Of a DNA stretch of 64,000 nucleotides, positions 47,017-55,484 are shown piece after piece; position 1 is the first letter of the stretch, and every line of letters starts with the position of its first letter. Below the pieces are notes generated by a model, which had not been told where the DNA came from, made no database searches, and worked only from the letters and a program-made list of their open reading frames with translations. Location of the stretch: assembly GCF_026342035.1 (NCBI RefSeq), contig NZ_JAPENM010000003.1, positions 434,001-498,000 on the forward strand, in the 5' to 3' direction. Origin of the DNA: Aldersonia sp. NBC_00410 (GTDB taxonomy: Bacteria > Actinomycetota > Actinomycetes > Mycobacteriales > Mycobacteriaceae). The position numbers and the translations under genes are program-made.

Positions 47017-48125
47017 TGCGTACTCCGCTGTGTGACCGGTTCGGGATCGAATATCCGATCTTCGCGTTCACGCCCTCGCAGGACGTGGCGGCGGCCGTCA
47101 CTCGCGCCGGTGGCATGGGCGTCCTCGGCGCCGTGCGGTTCAACGACGCCGACGAGCTCGACGAAGTCCTGACCTGGATGGACGAAAACACCGACGGCAA
47201 GCCGTATGGCGTCGACATCGTCATGCCGGCAAAGGTTCCCACCGAGGGCAAGGCCCTCGATCTCGACGCCCTGATTCCGGCCGAGCACCGGGCATTCGTC
47301 GAGCGCACCCTCGCCGAACTGAACGTGCCGCCGCTGGACACCAGCGTGGAGCACGCTGCGGGCGTCTTGGGTTGGCTGCACTCGGTGGCCCGCTCGCACG
47401 TCGATGTCGCGCTCAAGCACCCGATCAAGCTGATCGCCAACGCGCTCGGCTCGCCGCCGCCGGACGTGATCGCACAGGCCCACGAGCACGGCGTTCCGGT
47501 CGCCGCGCTCGCCGGAGCCGTCGAGCATGCGAAGCGGCACCGGGAGAATGGCGTCGACCTCGTCATCGCGCAGGGTTACGAGGCAGGCGGACATACCGGC
47601 GAGATCGCCTCGATGGTGCTCGTACCCGAGATCGTCGACGCGGTAGGCGGCGAAAACGTGCTCGCCGCAGGCGGAATCGGCAGCGGACGGCAGATCGCGG
47701 CGGCGCTCGCGCTCGGTGCGTCCGGCGTGTGGATGGGCTCGTACTGGCTTACCAGCGCCGAGTACCGGCTGGGCAGCGCGGCGAACGGCATGTCCACCAC
47801 GCAGCGCGCGCTGCTGAAGGCGACCTCGGCCGACACCGTGCGGACCCGGATCTACTCCGGCAAGCCGGCCCGGCTGCTGAAGACGAAGTGGACCCAGGCC
47901 TGGGCCGCGGAGGGCGCGCCCGACGCGCTGCCGATGCCGCTGCAGAACCTGCTCGTCAGCGAGGCGCACACCCGGATTGCGAACTCCACCGATCCCGACG
48001 TGGTCGCGATGCCGGTCGGCCAGATCGTCGGCAGGATGAACGAAATCAAGCCGGTGGCACAGATTTTCACCGAATTGCTCGCCGAGTTCGACGCTGCCGC
48101 GAATCGCATCGATAGCGCCCGCTGA
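47016..48125 (+). CDS. Nitronate monooxygenase-like flavoprotein
   Basis: A 369-residue FMN TIM-barrel of the 2-nitropropane dioxygenase family, related to IpdC at 24729 but clearly distinct. Motifs are IAQGYEAGGHTGEIASMVLVPEIVD and AAGGIGSGRQIAAALALGASGVWMGS. It overlaps the fadD19 stop (TGATG) and so is co-transcribed under the KstR box. This suggests a flavin-dependent reaction, perhaps on a steroid enone or acyl-CoA, but the substrate is unknown. Confidence 0.82.
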   Translation: MRTPLCDRFGIEYPIFAFTPSQDVAAAVTRAGGMGVLGAVRFNDADELDEVLTWMDENTDGKPYGVDIVMPAKVPTEGKALDLDALIPAEHRAFVERTLAELNVPPLDTSVEHAAGVLGWLHSVARSHVDVALKHPIKLIANALGSPPPDVIAQAHEHGVPVAALAGAVEHAKRHRENGVDLVIAQGYEAGGHTGEIASMVLVPEIVDAVGGENVLAAGGIGSGRQIAAALALGASGVWMGSYWLTSAEYRLGSAANGMSTTQRALLKATSADTVRTRIYSGKPARLLKTKWTQAWAAEGAPDALPMPLQNLLVSEAHTRIANSTDPDVVAMPVGQIVGRMNEIKPVAQIFTELLAEFDAAANRIDSAR

Positions 48126-48138
48126 CACACCGACTGCA

Positions 48139-48180
48139 TAGTTGTTCCGGCTCGACAGCCCTGTTGAGCCGGAACAACTA
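48139..48180. terminator. 19-bp hairpin shared by two convergent genes
   Basis: Arms 48139-48157 and 48162-48180 pair with one G-T wobble around a GCCC loop. The last three bases, 48178-48180, are the fadD17 stop codon. It probably ends both transcripts. Confidence 0.8.
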
Positions 48181-49884
48181 CGCGGTCGCGGGTGGTAACT
48201 CCCAGACGGGGTCGGCGCACTGTGTGCCTTCGGCGGCGAGCACCCGGGTCAGCACCTTGAACGTCGCGGTCTGGGGTAGATCGGCACACACCCGGATATA
48301 GCGCGGCCACTGCTTGGGGCCAAGGTCCGGCTGGTTGCCGAGGAATTCGTGCAACTGCGCCGTGTCGAAATCGGTGTTCGGCACCACGGCGGCCATCACC
48401 TGGTCGCCGCCTGCCGGGTCGGGCACCGCGTACACCGCAACCCGACGGAACCCGGAGTACCGCAGCAGGATCCGCTCGATTGGCGCAGCGGTCAGGTTCT
48501 CCCCGTCGACGCGCAACCACCCGGCGGTGCGACCGGCGAAGTACACGTAGCCCGCGTCGTCGACGTAGGCCAGATCCCCGCTGAAGTACCTGCCGTCGCG
48601 CATCCGGTCCGCGTCCGCAGCGGGATCGTTGTAGTAGCCCGCGAATTCGCCAGGGCCGCTCGTGTTCACCATCTCGCCGATCGCGACATCGCCATTGATC
48701 AGGCGGCCAGCGCTGTCGAAGGTGGCAGGCGGACAAGGCTTTCCGTCCGGGTCGAGTACCTGAACCCCGTCCGGTAGGCGGCCGAGCGCCCCGATCGGCG
48801 CCGCCGGATCGGGCCGGATCGCGACCCCGCCCTCGGTGGACCCGAATGCGTCGAGCACGCGCACATCGAAGCGGGTGGCGAACTGGTCGACGATGCCCGC
48901 CGATCCCTCGTTGCCGTACATGATGCGCAGCGGATTGTCCGCGTCGTCGGGTCGAGCAGGTGTGGCGAGCACGTAGCTCAGCGGCTTTCCGACGTAGTTG
49001 GCGTAGGTGGCGCCGAACCGGCGGACGTCGCCGAGGAAGCGGGACGCGGAGAACTTGGCGCGCAGCGCAATTCCCGCGCCCGCGGCCAGGCTCACCGCCC
49101 AGCCGGCCATGATCGAGTTCGAATGGAACATCGGCATCGCCAGGTACACCACGTCGGCGGTGCCGAGGCCGAACCGTTCGGCGAGCATCGTGCCGGGGAA
49201 CGCGACCTTGCGATGCGTGCAGCGCACCGCCTTCGGGTCGCCACTCGTGCCGGAGGTGAACACCAGCATGAGCAGGTCGTCGGGTAACGCTCGGTACCCG
49301 GGGATCGGGCTGTTGCGGTAGCGGTCCAGCCGCCGCGGCCAGTCGTCGGAATCGATATCGAGCACGAGCACATCGCCGAGGTCGAGGCCGTCGAGCAGCG
49401 CCCGGTTCCGGGAATTCGTCACGACGATGCGGCAGTCGGCGTGCGCGATATCGCGGGCGAGCGCTGTGCCGCGCCGGGTGGAGTTCAGGCCGACCAGCAC
49501 CGTTCCGGACAGCGCGGCCGCGCCGAGCAGGAACGAGAACTCGGGCACGTTGTCGAGCAACACGCCGAAATGCCTTGGCGCATCGGAAGAGAGCAGATCG
49601 TCGAGCAGCGCGGCACGGTCCGCGCTGAGCTGCACGTGCTGCGCCCACGACCAGCGGCACTCGCCACCCTCCTCGTCGAGGGTGGCGAGGCCGCGGTCGT
49701 GCACGTCACCGAGCCGCAACAGCAGCTCGGTGACGGTGGCAGGTGCGGAGCCTGCGGAGCACCCCGGGGGCGCAGGTGCGGAGCCTGCGGAGCACCCCGA
49801 GGGTGCCGGTGCGGAGCCTGCGGAGCACCCCGGGGGCGCAGGTGCGGAGCCTGCGGAGCACCCGGAGGGTGTTGGAGCCGTCAC
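48178..49884 (-). CDS. fadD17: Acyl-CoA ligase FadD17 with N-terminal repeat insertion
   Basis: A 568-residue acyl-CoA synthetase matching Rv3506. It has FTSGTSGDPKAVRC, LDAFGSTEGG, SGDLAYVDDAGYVYF, VDGENLTAAPIE and a C-terminal TFKVLTR lysine region. It is about 65 residues longer than the usual protein. The extra part is MTAPTP followed by four 11-residue repeats (GCSAGSAPAP plus P or S) before the normal start TVTELLLRLGD. GTG 49884 is used because it lies four bases after the fadE27 stop and no other start occurs before TVTELL. It activates shorter side-chain steroid acids. Confidence 0.88.
   Translation of the reverse strand: MTAPTPSGCSAGSAPAPPGCSAGSAPAPSGCSAGSAPAPPGCSAGSAPATVTELLLRLGDVHDRGLATLDEEGGECRWSWAQHVQLSADRAALLDDLLSSDAPRHFGVLLDNVPEFSFLLGAAALSGTVLVGLNSTRRGTALARDIAHADCRIVVTNSRNRALLDGLDLGDVLVLDIDSDDWPRRLDRYRNSPIPGYRALPDDLLMLVFTSGTSGDPKAVRCTHRKVAFPGTMLAERFGLGTADVVYLAMPMFHSNSIMAGWAVSLAAGAGIALRAKFSASRFLGDVRRFGATYANYVGKPLSYVLATPARPDDADNPLRIMYGNEGSAGIVDQFATRFDVRVLDAFGSTEGGVAIRPDPAAPIGALGRLPDGVQVLDPDGKPCPPATFDSAGRLINGDVAIGEMVNTSGPGEFAGYYNDPAADADRMRDGRYFSGDLAYVDDAGYVYFAGRTAGWLRVDGENLTAAPIERILLRYSGFRRVAVYAVPDPAGGDQVMAAVVPNTDFDTAQLHEFLGNQPDLGPKQWPRYIRVCADLPQTATFKVLTRVLAAEGTQCADPVWELPPATA
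49742..49873 (-). repeat. Four 33-bp tandem repeats in fadD17
   Basis: The core GGTGCGGAGCCTGCGGAGCA recurs at 49742, 49775, 49808 and 49841, exactly 33 bp apart, with few base changes. Each unit adds 11 residues in frame. High identity at third bases points to recent expansion. Confidence 0.9.
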
Positions 49885-49888
49885 CGAT

Positions 49889-50998
49889 TCAGGCGGGCGT
49901 GGCGGCGAGCGATGCCCCGAGCCGGCGGAGCTGATCGGTGGCCGAGCCGAGCGCGAACTCGTTGTGCTTGGCCGCCAGGAAGTATCGGTGCACCGGGTGA
50001 TCCCGGTCGAGCCCGACGCCGCCGTGCACGTGGATCACCGTGTGCGCCACGCGGTGTCCGGCGTCGGCGGCCCAGAATTTCGCGGTGTTCGCCTCCTGGT
50101 CGGCGGGCAGGTCCTCACTCAGCAGCCACGCCGCCTGCGTGAGGGCGAGTCGGACACCCTTCACGTCGATGTAGGCGTCGGCGAGGCGCTGTGCGACGGC
50201 CTGGAAGCTGCCGATCGGCCGATCGAACTGAATGCGCTCGCGCGCATAGTCGCCCACGAGCTCGAGCGAGCGTTCCAGCGTGCCGAGCTGACTCGCGGTC
50301 AGGCCGACCGCGGCCCGCGCGAGCAGGAAGTCGAGAATCTCTGCGCCCTGCTCCACCGAGCCGATGAGATCGCCTGCGACACCGCCGAGTTCGACGATGA
50401 ACTCGGGCGTGTGGTCGACGACGTCGTGGGCAGCCACCGTGACTCCATCGGCCGTGGGGTCGACGAGGAACACCGCGACACCGGCATCGGTTGCGGCGGG
50501 CACCAGGATCCGGGCGGCCCGGTCGGCGACCGGCACGGTGATCTTGGTGCCGGTCAGCGACCAGTGGCCGTCCGTGAGATCCGCACGGGTGACGGGCCGG
50601 CTCGGTTCGTAGTTGGCTTCCTCGGCCAGCGCGGCGGTGAGAATGTCCGCGCCGGTGCCCGCGCGCCGGGCGAACTCGCGTTGGTCGTCGTTGCCGTAGC
50701 GGGCCAGCGTCGCCGCGCCGAGCACGATGGAAGGCAGGTACGGCACCGCCGCCAGTTGCCGGCCGAGTTCGCGCAGCACGGTCGTCTGCTCGAGCACGCC
50801 GAGATCGTTGCCGCCGACATTCTCGGGCAGCGTCGAGGCGAGCACGCCGGCCTCGGCGAGCGCGCGCCAGAGCGGCTCGTCGAAGCGCGCCGGGAGTGCG
50901 TCGAGTTCGCGCTGGCGTTCGTTGCTGGTGAGTTTTTCGACGATGGTCCGGGTCAGCTGCTCGAGATCCTGCTGTCCCTCGGTGGGAGTGAAGTCCAT
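49889..50998 (-). CDS. fadE27: Acyl-CoA dehydrogenase subunit FadE27 (ChsE5)
   Basis: A 369-residue acyl-CoA dehydrogenase chain matching Rv3505 (ChsE5), the partner of FadE26 (ChsE4) in an alpha2beta2 enzyme for the first side-chain oxidation. FAD-contact strings are YARERIQFDRPIGSFQAVAQRLAD and VIHVHGGVGLDRDHPVHRYFL. The catalytic Glu is expected in FadE26. ATG 50998 is 31 bp after the fadE26 stop. It is followed by fadD17 after four bases. Confidence 0.92.
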   Translation of the reverse strand: MDFTPTEGQQDLEQLTRTIVEKLTSNERQRELDALPARFDEPLWRALAEAGVLASTLPENVGGNDLGVLEQTTVLRELGRQLAAVPYLPSIVLGAATLARYGNDDQREFARRAGTGADILTAALAEEANYEPSRPVTRADLTDGHWSLTGTKITVPVADRAARILVPAATDAGVAVFLVDPTADGVTVAAHDVVDHTPEFIVELGGVAGDLIGSVEQGAEILDFLLARAAVGLTASQLGTLERSLELVGDYARERIQFDRPIGSFQAVAQRLADAYIDVKGVRLALTQAAWLLSEDLPADQEANTAKFWAADAGHRVAHTVIHVHGGVGLDRDHPVHRYFLAAKHNEFALGSATDQLRRLGASLAATPA

Positions 50999-51029
50999 GA
51001 AATTCCTCGTGTCCTGGGTTCCGCGGAGC

Positions 51030-52229
51030 TCAGCGCTTGGCCGGGGGCTGGGCGAGCGCGGTCATCGCGATGATGTCGCGCTGCACCTCGTTGGTGCCGC
51101 CGCCGAAGGTGAGGATCAGCGACGATCGGTGCATCCGTTCGAGCCGGCCCCGCAGTGCGGCGCCGCGTGAGTCCTGCCGCAGGTAGGCGATCGGCCCGAG
51201 GACCTCCATCAGCAGCCGGTAGGCCTCGGTCGCGAGCTCGGTGCCGTACACCTTGCACGCCGAGGCGTCCCATTTCGCCGGAGCGTGCGCGCTCTCGCCA
51301 CCCTGCGAGGCACCCCAGGCGATTTCCCAGTTCATCAGCTTCAGGTACTCGACCTTGGCGTGCACGCGAGCGATGTTGATCTGCGCCCATTCTTGGTCGA
51401 TGACGCGAGTGCCATCGGCAGCCTTGGTGTTCTGCGCCCAGTCGAGCACCTCACGCACCGCGAGCTGCAACGCGCCCGCGGAGGTCAGCGCGACCCGCTC
51501 GTGGTTGAGCTGGTTGGTCATCAGCGGCCAGCCAGCGTTCTCGGCGCCGACCATTGCGGTCGCCGGGACGCGGACGTCCTGGTAGTAGGTCGCACTGGTG
51601 TCCGGGCCGGCCATCGTGTGCACCGGCGTGTAGGAGAAGCCCTCCGTCGCAGTGGGCACGATGAACATGCTGATGCCCTTGTGCTTCTTGGCATTCGGAT
51701 CGGTGCGGCAGGCCAGCCAGACGTAGTCCGCGTAGGCGATGAGGCTGGTCCACATCTTCTGGCCGTTGATGATGTAGTCGTCGCCGTCGCGCACCGCGCT
51801 CGTGCGCAGGCTGGCCAGGTCCGTGCCCGCACCCGGCTCGGAGTAGCCGATGGAGAAGTGCAGCTCACCGGCGGAAATCTTGGGCAGGAAGAACTTCTTC
51901 TGCTCCTCGGTGCCGTAATGCATGATCGTGGGCGCGACGGAGTTGATCGTGAGGAATGGCACCGGTGCGCCCGCGATGGCGGCCTCGTCGGTGAAGATCA
52001 ACTGGTCGAGCATCGAGCGATCCTGGCCGCCGTACTCCTTCGGCCAGCCGAGTGTCAGCCAGCCGTCGCGGCCCATCTCGCGTACGACGTCTCGATACAC
52101 CGTGCCGGTGCCGTATTCGCCGGATTGGACGCTGAGGGCTGCGCGACGCTCCGGCGTGATCAGGCGCGCGAAATACGCACGCAGTTCCGCACGGAGTCGC
52201 TGCTGCTCCTCGGTGTAGGTGATTCGCAT
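51030..52229 (-). CDS. fadE26: Acyl-CoA dehydrogenase subunit FadE26 (ChsE4)
   Basis: The catalytic chain (399 residues) of the ChsE4-ChsE5 heterotetramer that dehydrogenates C26 steroid acyl-CoA esters. It carries GYSEPGAGTDLASLRTSA, NGQKMWTSLIAYADYVWLA, Glu245 in NHERVAL at the place of the catalytic Glu of the M. tuberculosis protein, and FGGGTNEVQRDIIAMTAL. ATG 52229 gives the family start MRITYTEEQQ. It leads fadE26-fadE27-fadD17 under a KstR box 46 bp upstream. Confidence 0.94.
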   Translation of the reverse strand: MRITYTEEQQRLRAELRAYFARLITPERRAALSVQSGEYGTGTVYRDVVREMGRDGWLTLGWPKEYGGQDRSMLDQLIFTDEAAIAGAPVPFLTINSVAPTIMHYGTEEQKKFFLPKISAGELHFSIGYSEPGAGTDLASLRTSAVRDGDDYIINGQKMWTSLIAYADYVWLACRTDPNAKKHKGISMFIVPTATEGFSYTPVHTMAGPDTSATYYQDVRVPATAMVGAENAGWPLMTNQLNHERVALTSAGALQLAVREVLDWAQNTKAADGTRVIDQEWAQINIARVHAKVEYLKLMNWEIAWGASQGGESAHAPAKWDASACKVYGTELATEAYRLLMEVLGPIAYLRQDSRGAALRGRLERMHRSSLILTFGGGTNEVQRDIIAMTALAQPPAKR

Positions 52230-52274
52230 TCGTTCCTCTTCCCGCTGCTTCGCCGGGCGTGCACACCGGTCCCC

Positions 52275-52288
52275 TAGAACAGGTTCTC
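52275..52288. promoter_or_regulatory. KstR box for fadE26
   Basis: TAGAACAGGTTCTC fits the consensus except for the last base. It is the nearer of two boxes in the fadE26-fdxD gap. Confidence 0.75.
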
Positions 52289-52317
52289 GCAAGCGAGACC
52301 AATCATTGCATACGCGG

Positions 52318-52331
52318 TGAAACAGGTTCTA
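52318..52331. promoter_or_regulatory. KstR box for fdxD
   Basis: TGAAACAGGTTCTA is a full match. It lies 84 bp before the fdxD start and 29 bp from the fadE26 box, so each operon has its own site. Confidence 0.85.
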
Positions 52332-52415
52332 GTCTGAACCTCATCGGCGACCGTTCGTCCCTAGTCGGACGCGTGACGGCGCTACGGAACAGCGTGAAGT
52401 TATGGGAGGCAAGAC

Positions 52416-52607
52416 GTGAAAATCGGTGTTGACTGGGATCAGTGCGAAGCCAACGGGGTGTGCGTCGGCGTGGCGCCGGACTTGTTCGACCTCGATGACA
52501 ACGACGAACTGCACGTCGCCGAGGGGGAGGTGCCTGCCGATCGTGTGGAGGACGCACGGGCGGCTATAGCGCAGTGCCCGAAGGCCGCGCTGATGGAGCA
52601 GTCCTGA
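52416..52607 (+). CDS. fdxD: Ferredoxin FdxD
   Basis: A 63-residue acidic ferredoxin with three Cys ligands (Cys10-x5-Cys16 and Cys54 in QCPKAAL), the [3Fe-4S] type used by P450s. It matches Rv3503c beside the mce4 locus. It is the likely electron donor for CYP125 of this regulon, by shared control and family, not proof. GTG 52416 follows GGGAGG. A further KstR box separates it from hsd4A. Confidence 0.92.
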   Translation: MKIGVDWDQCEANGVCVGVAPDLFDLDDNDELHVAEGEVPADRVEDARAAIAQCPKAALMEQS

Positions 52608-52639
52608 GCAAACGGCCGGTCGGCGCTCTTGCCCAAAAC

Positions 52640-52653
52640 TGAAACACGTTCTA
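52640..52653. promoter_or_regulatory. KstR box for hsd4A
   Basis: TGAAACACGTTCTA is a full match, 11 bp before the hsd4A GTG. Confidence 0.88.
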
Positions 52654-52664
52654 GAGTTTGCGCG

Positions 52665-53570
52665 GTGAGCGAGCCTGTAACAAATCTGGACGGCAAGGTA
52701 GCGATCGTGACCGGCGCGGGCGCCGGGCTCGGTCGTGCGGAAGCAATCGCACTCGGTACTGCGGGCGCCTCGGTGGTCGTCAACGACCTGGCCCTCAACG
52801 ACGCGGTGGCCGAGACGATCGCCGACATCCGCGCAGCGGGAGCCAAGGCGGAGTTCGTCGCGGGCAATATTGCCGAGCGCGCTACTGCGGATGCGTTGAT
52901 CGCGACCGCGGACGAGCAGTTCGGTGGTCTCGATATCGTGGTGAACAACGCCGGCGTCGTTCGCGACCGGATGCTGTTCAACATGTCCGACGAGGAGTGG
53001 GATCTCGTCATCGGCGTGCACCTGCGCGGGCATTTCCTGATGACCCGCAACGCGGGCGCCTATTGGCGGGCCAAGTCGAAGGAGACGGGCGGACCGGTCT
53101 ACGGCCGGTTGGTCAACACCTCCTCGGAGGCGGGTCTGCTCGGGCCGGAAGGACAGCCCAACTATGCCGCCGCGAAGGCGGGCATCACCGCGCTGACGCT
53201 GTCCGCCGCACGCGGACTGTCCCGGTTCGGCGTGCGGGCCAACGCAATCTGCCCGCGTGCACGAACCGCGATGACCGAGAACGTCTTCGGCGACGCGCCC
53301 GACGGTTCGGTCGATCCACTTTCGCCCGATCATGTCGCGACGCTCGTGGCCTACCTGGCCTCGCCTGCCTCGGCGGAGGTGAACGGGCAGGTGTTCGTCG
53401 TCTACGGCGGCATGGTCGCGTTGATGGCCGCGCCGACGGTCGAGCAGCGCTTCGACGCGGCGGGCGGCCAGTGGGCGTCGGCGGATCTCGCCGGCGAGTT
53501 GGGTCGGTACTTTGCCGACCGTGATCCCGCGCGGACGTTCTCGGCCACCGCGGCGCTCAAGCTGGACTAG
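52665..53570 (+). CDS. hsd4A: Hydroxyacyl-CoA/17-beta-hydroxysteroid dehydrogenase Hsd4A
   Basis: A 301-residue SDR matching Rv3502c. It oxidises side-chain 3-hydroxyacyl-CoA esters and also 17-beta-hydroxysteroids. Key parts are TGAGAGLGRAEA, VVVNDLA, NNAGVVRDRMLFNMSDEEW and YAAAKAGITALTLSAARGL with catalytic Tyr-x3-Lys. It shares the MFE-2 type plan with the SDR at 29130. GTG 52665 lies 11 bp after its KstR box, so the leader is short. Confidence 0.93.
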   Translation: MSEPVTNLDGKVAIVTGAGAGLGRAEAIALGTAGASVVVNDLALNDAVAETIADIRAAGAKAEFVAGNIAERATADALIATADEQFGGLDIVVNNAGVVRDRMLFNMSDEEWDLVIGVHLRGHFLMTRNAGAYWRAKSKETGGPVYGRLVNTSSEAGLLGPEGQPNYAAAKAGITALTLSAARGLSRFGVRANAICPRARTAMTENVFGDAPDGSVDPLSPDHVATLVAYLASPASAEVNGQVFVVYGGMVALMAAPTVEQRFDAAGGQWASADLAGELGRYFADRDPARTFSATAALKLD

Positions 53571-53777
53571 GACGCGTTCGGCGGTCCGCGCGCGCAATTG
53601 CGACTCGGGCCGCCGGCGCATTCTCGGTCGGTACGCGCTCGAATATTTCGGTGTCCGGCGCGGGCAATAGACATTTCGAAATTTGATGCCGGAAACAATG
53701 GTGATTCTGTTCTAACAATGGCGGTGCAGTTTCTGCATAATTGCAGATCATCGCCATTCATGTCCGATAATTGACAG

Positions 53778-53791
53778 CCGAACGTGTTCTA
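53778..53791. promoter_or_regulatory. KstR box for the mce4 operon
   Basis: CCGAACGTGTTCTA matches the consensus except for the first base. It lies 54 bp before yrbE4A. Thus the uptake operon has its own promoter instead of only reading through from hsd4A. Confidence 0.8.
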
Positions 53792-53845
53792 GTACTATGA
53801 CGTGGACCACAACGGACGCGCCTACGGCGAAGGGAGGGGGAGCGG

Positions 53846-54610
53846 TTGAACGACCTCCTGGCGGTGCCGCTGCGCGCGGTCGGCGGATTCTTCGAGATCA
53901 CGGCGGAAACCGCAAGAGCGTCGGTACGTCGCCCGTTTCAAACCCGCGAATTCATCGATCAGTCGTGGTTCGTCGCGCGCGTTTCGATCATTCCGACATT
54001 GCTCGTCGCGATTCCGTTCACGGTCCTGGTGAGTTTCACGATCAATATTCTGCTCCGCGAGATCGGCGCGGCAGACCTGTCCGGCGCGGGCGCCGCGCTC
54101 GGCTCGGTGACGCAGGTCGGACCGATCGTGACCGTGCTGATCGTCGCCGGCGCCGGCGCGACCGCGATCTGCGCGGACCTCGCCGCTCGCACCATCCGCG
54201 AGGAGATCGATGCGATGCGGGTCCTCGGCATCGACCCGATCCAGCGGTTGGTGGTGCCGCGGGTGCTGGCCTCGATGATCGTGGCGTTGTTGCTCAACGG
54301 TCTGGTCTGCACCATCGGCATCCTGGGCGGATTCTTGTTCTCGGTGTTCCTGCAGGGCGTGAATCCGGGTGCGTTCGTCAACGGCATCACGTTGCTGACC
54401 GGGCTCGGCGAGTTGATCATCTCCGAGGTGAAGGCAGGTTTGTTCGGGCTTATCGCGGGGTTGATGGCGTGCTACCTCGGGCTGAACGTGCGCGGTGGCC
54501 CGAAGAGCGTCGGGGACGCGGTGAATCAGACGGTGGTGTTCGCGTTCATGGCTCTGTTCGTGGTGAACGTCGTAGTGACCGCGGTCGGTATCAAATTGAC
54601 GGCGGGGTGA
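53846..54610 (+). CDS. yrbE4A: Mce4 permease subunit YrbE4A
   Basis: A 254-residue integral membrane subunit (MlaE-like) of the Mce4 sterol importer. Five or six hydrophobic segments lie between residues about 45 and 250, and the conserved cytoplasmic loop EEIDAMRVLGIDPIQRLVVPR contacts the ATPase. The start is TTG 53846, backed by the strong site AGGGGG five bases upstream. No ATG or GTG in frame is nearer. The ATPase MceG is encoded elsewhere. Confidence 0.92.
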   Translation: MNDLLAVPLRAVGGFFEITAETARASVRRPFQTREFIDQSWFVARVSIIPTLLVAIPFTVLVSFTINILLREIGAADLSGAGAALGSVTQVGPIVTVLIVAGAGATAICADLAARTIREEIDAMRVLGIDPIQRLVVPRVLASMIVALLLNGLVCTIGILGGFLFSVFLQGVNPGAFVNGITLLTGLGELIISEVKAGLFGLIAGLMACYLGLNVRGGPKSVGDAVNQTVVFAFMALFVVNVVVTAVGIKLTAG

Positions 54611-54614
54611 ATCG

Positions 54615-55469
54615 GTGGTTGTCGATGCTTTGACGTTCCGCTTCCCGGGTGTCCGGCAGCGGTACCGCCGATCGCTCGGCGCGGTCGATTCGTTCGGCGA
54701 GCAGGCCGTGTTCTACGGCAAGTCGCTCGCGTCCGCACCGAAGGCCGTCGTGCACTACCGGCGCGAGATGATCCGGTTGGTCGCCGAAATCTCGATGGGC
54801 ACCGGAGCGCTCGCCGTCATCGGCGGCACCGTCGTCATCGTCGGCTTCCTGACCCTGTTCACCGGCGGCACGATCGCGGTCCAGGGCTACAGTTCGCTCG
54901 GCAACATCGGCGTCGAGTCGTTGACCGGATTCTTCGCGGCGTTCATCAACGTGCGGATCGCGGCACCGGTGATCGCCGGTATCGGTCTCGCGGCCACCAT
55001 CGGCGCCGGCTCGACCGCCCAACTGGGTGCCATGCGGGTGTCCGAAGAAATCGACGCTCTCGAAACAATGGCGATTCCCTCGATTCCGTATTTGGTTTCG
55101 ACGCGGGTGGTGGCCGGAATGATCGCAATCGTGCCGCTTTATGCGCTCGCGGTGATTGCGTCGTTCCTCGCGTCCCGTTTTGCGACCGTGTTGTTGTACG
55201 GGCAGTCATCCGGTTTGTACGACCATTACTTTTCGACGTTCTTGATTCCGACCGACATTTTGTGGTCGTTCGTGCAGGCAATCGTGATGGCATTGGCCGT
55301 TATGTTGATTCACACGTATTACGGCTACACCGCGACCGGCGGACCGGTCGGCGTCGGCGTTGCGGTCGGTAACGCGGTGCGGGCATCGCTGATCGCGGTG
55401 GTCACGGTGACATTGCTGATTTCGCTGGCGATCTACGGCATGTCGGGCAATTTCAACCTGTCCGGTTAG
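54615..55469 (+). CDS. yrbE4B: Mce4 permease subunit YrbE4B
   Basis: A 284-residue partner of YrbE4A with the same MlaE-like membrane fold. Its ATPase-contact loop reads SEEIDALETMAIPSIPYLVSTRV. The N-terminal 60 residues are soluble and basic (FPGVRQRYRRSLGAV). GTG 54615 starts four bases after the yrbE4A stop. Together they form the transmembrane channel that receives sterol from the Mce4A-F complex. Confidence 0.92.
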   Translation: MVVDALTFRFPGVRQRYRRSLGAVDSFGEQAVFYGKSLASAPKAVVHYRREMIRLVAEISMGTGALAVIGGTVVIVGFLTLFTGGTIAVQGYSSLGNIGVESLTGFFAAFINVRIAAPVIAGIGLAATIGAGSTAQLGAMRVSEEIDALETMAIPSIPYLVSTRVVAGMIAIVPLYALAVIASFLASRFATVLLYGQSSGLYDHYFSTFLIPTDILWSFVQAIVMALAVMLIHTYYGYTATGGPVGVGVAVGNAVRASLIAVVTVTLLISLAIYGMSGNFNLSG

Positions 55470-55484
55470 AAACGAGGGGGTGAG

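Noticed and set aside
49742-49873. Possible CRISPR array
   Set aside because: Repeats are directly adjacent, in frame, with no unique spacers and no cas genes.
53797-54633. Frame from ATG 53797 overlapping yrbE4A
   Set aside because: It runs out of frame through yrbE4A, is Arg/Gly-rich and resembles no protein. The TTG start with AGGGGG gives a true YrbE.
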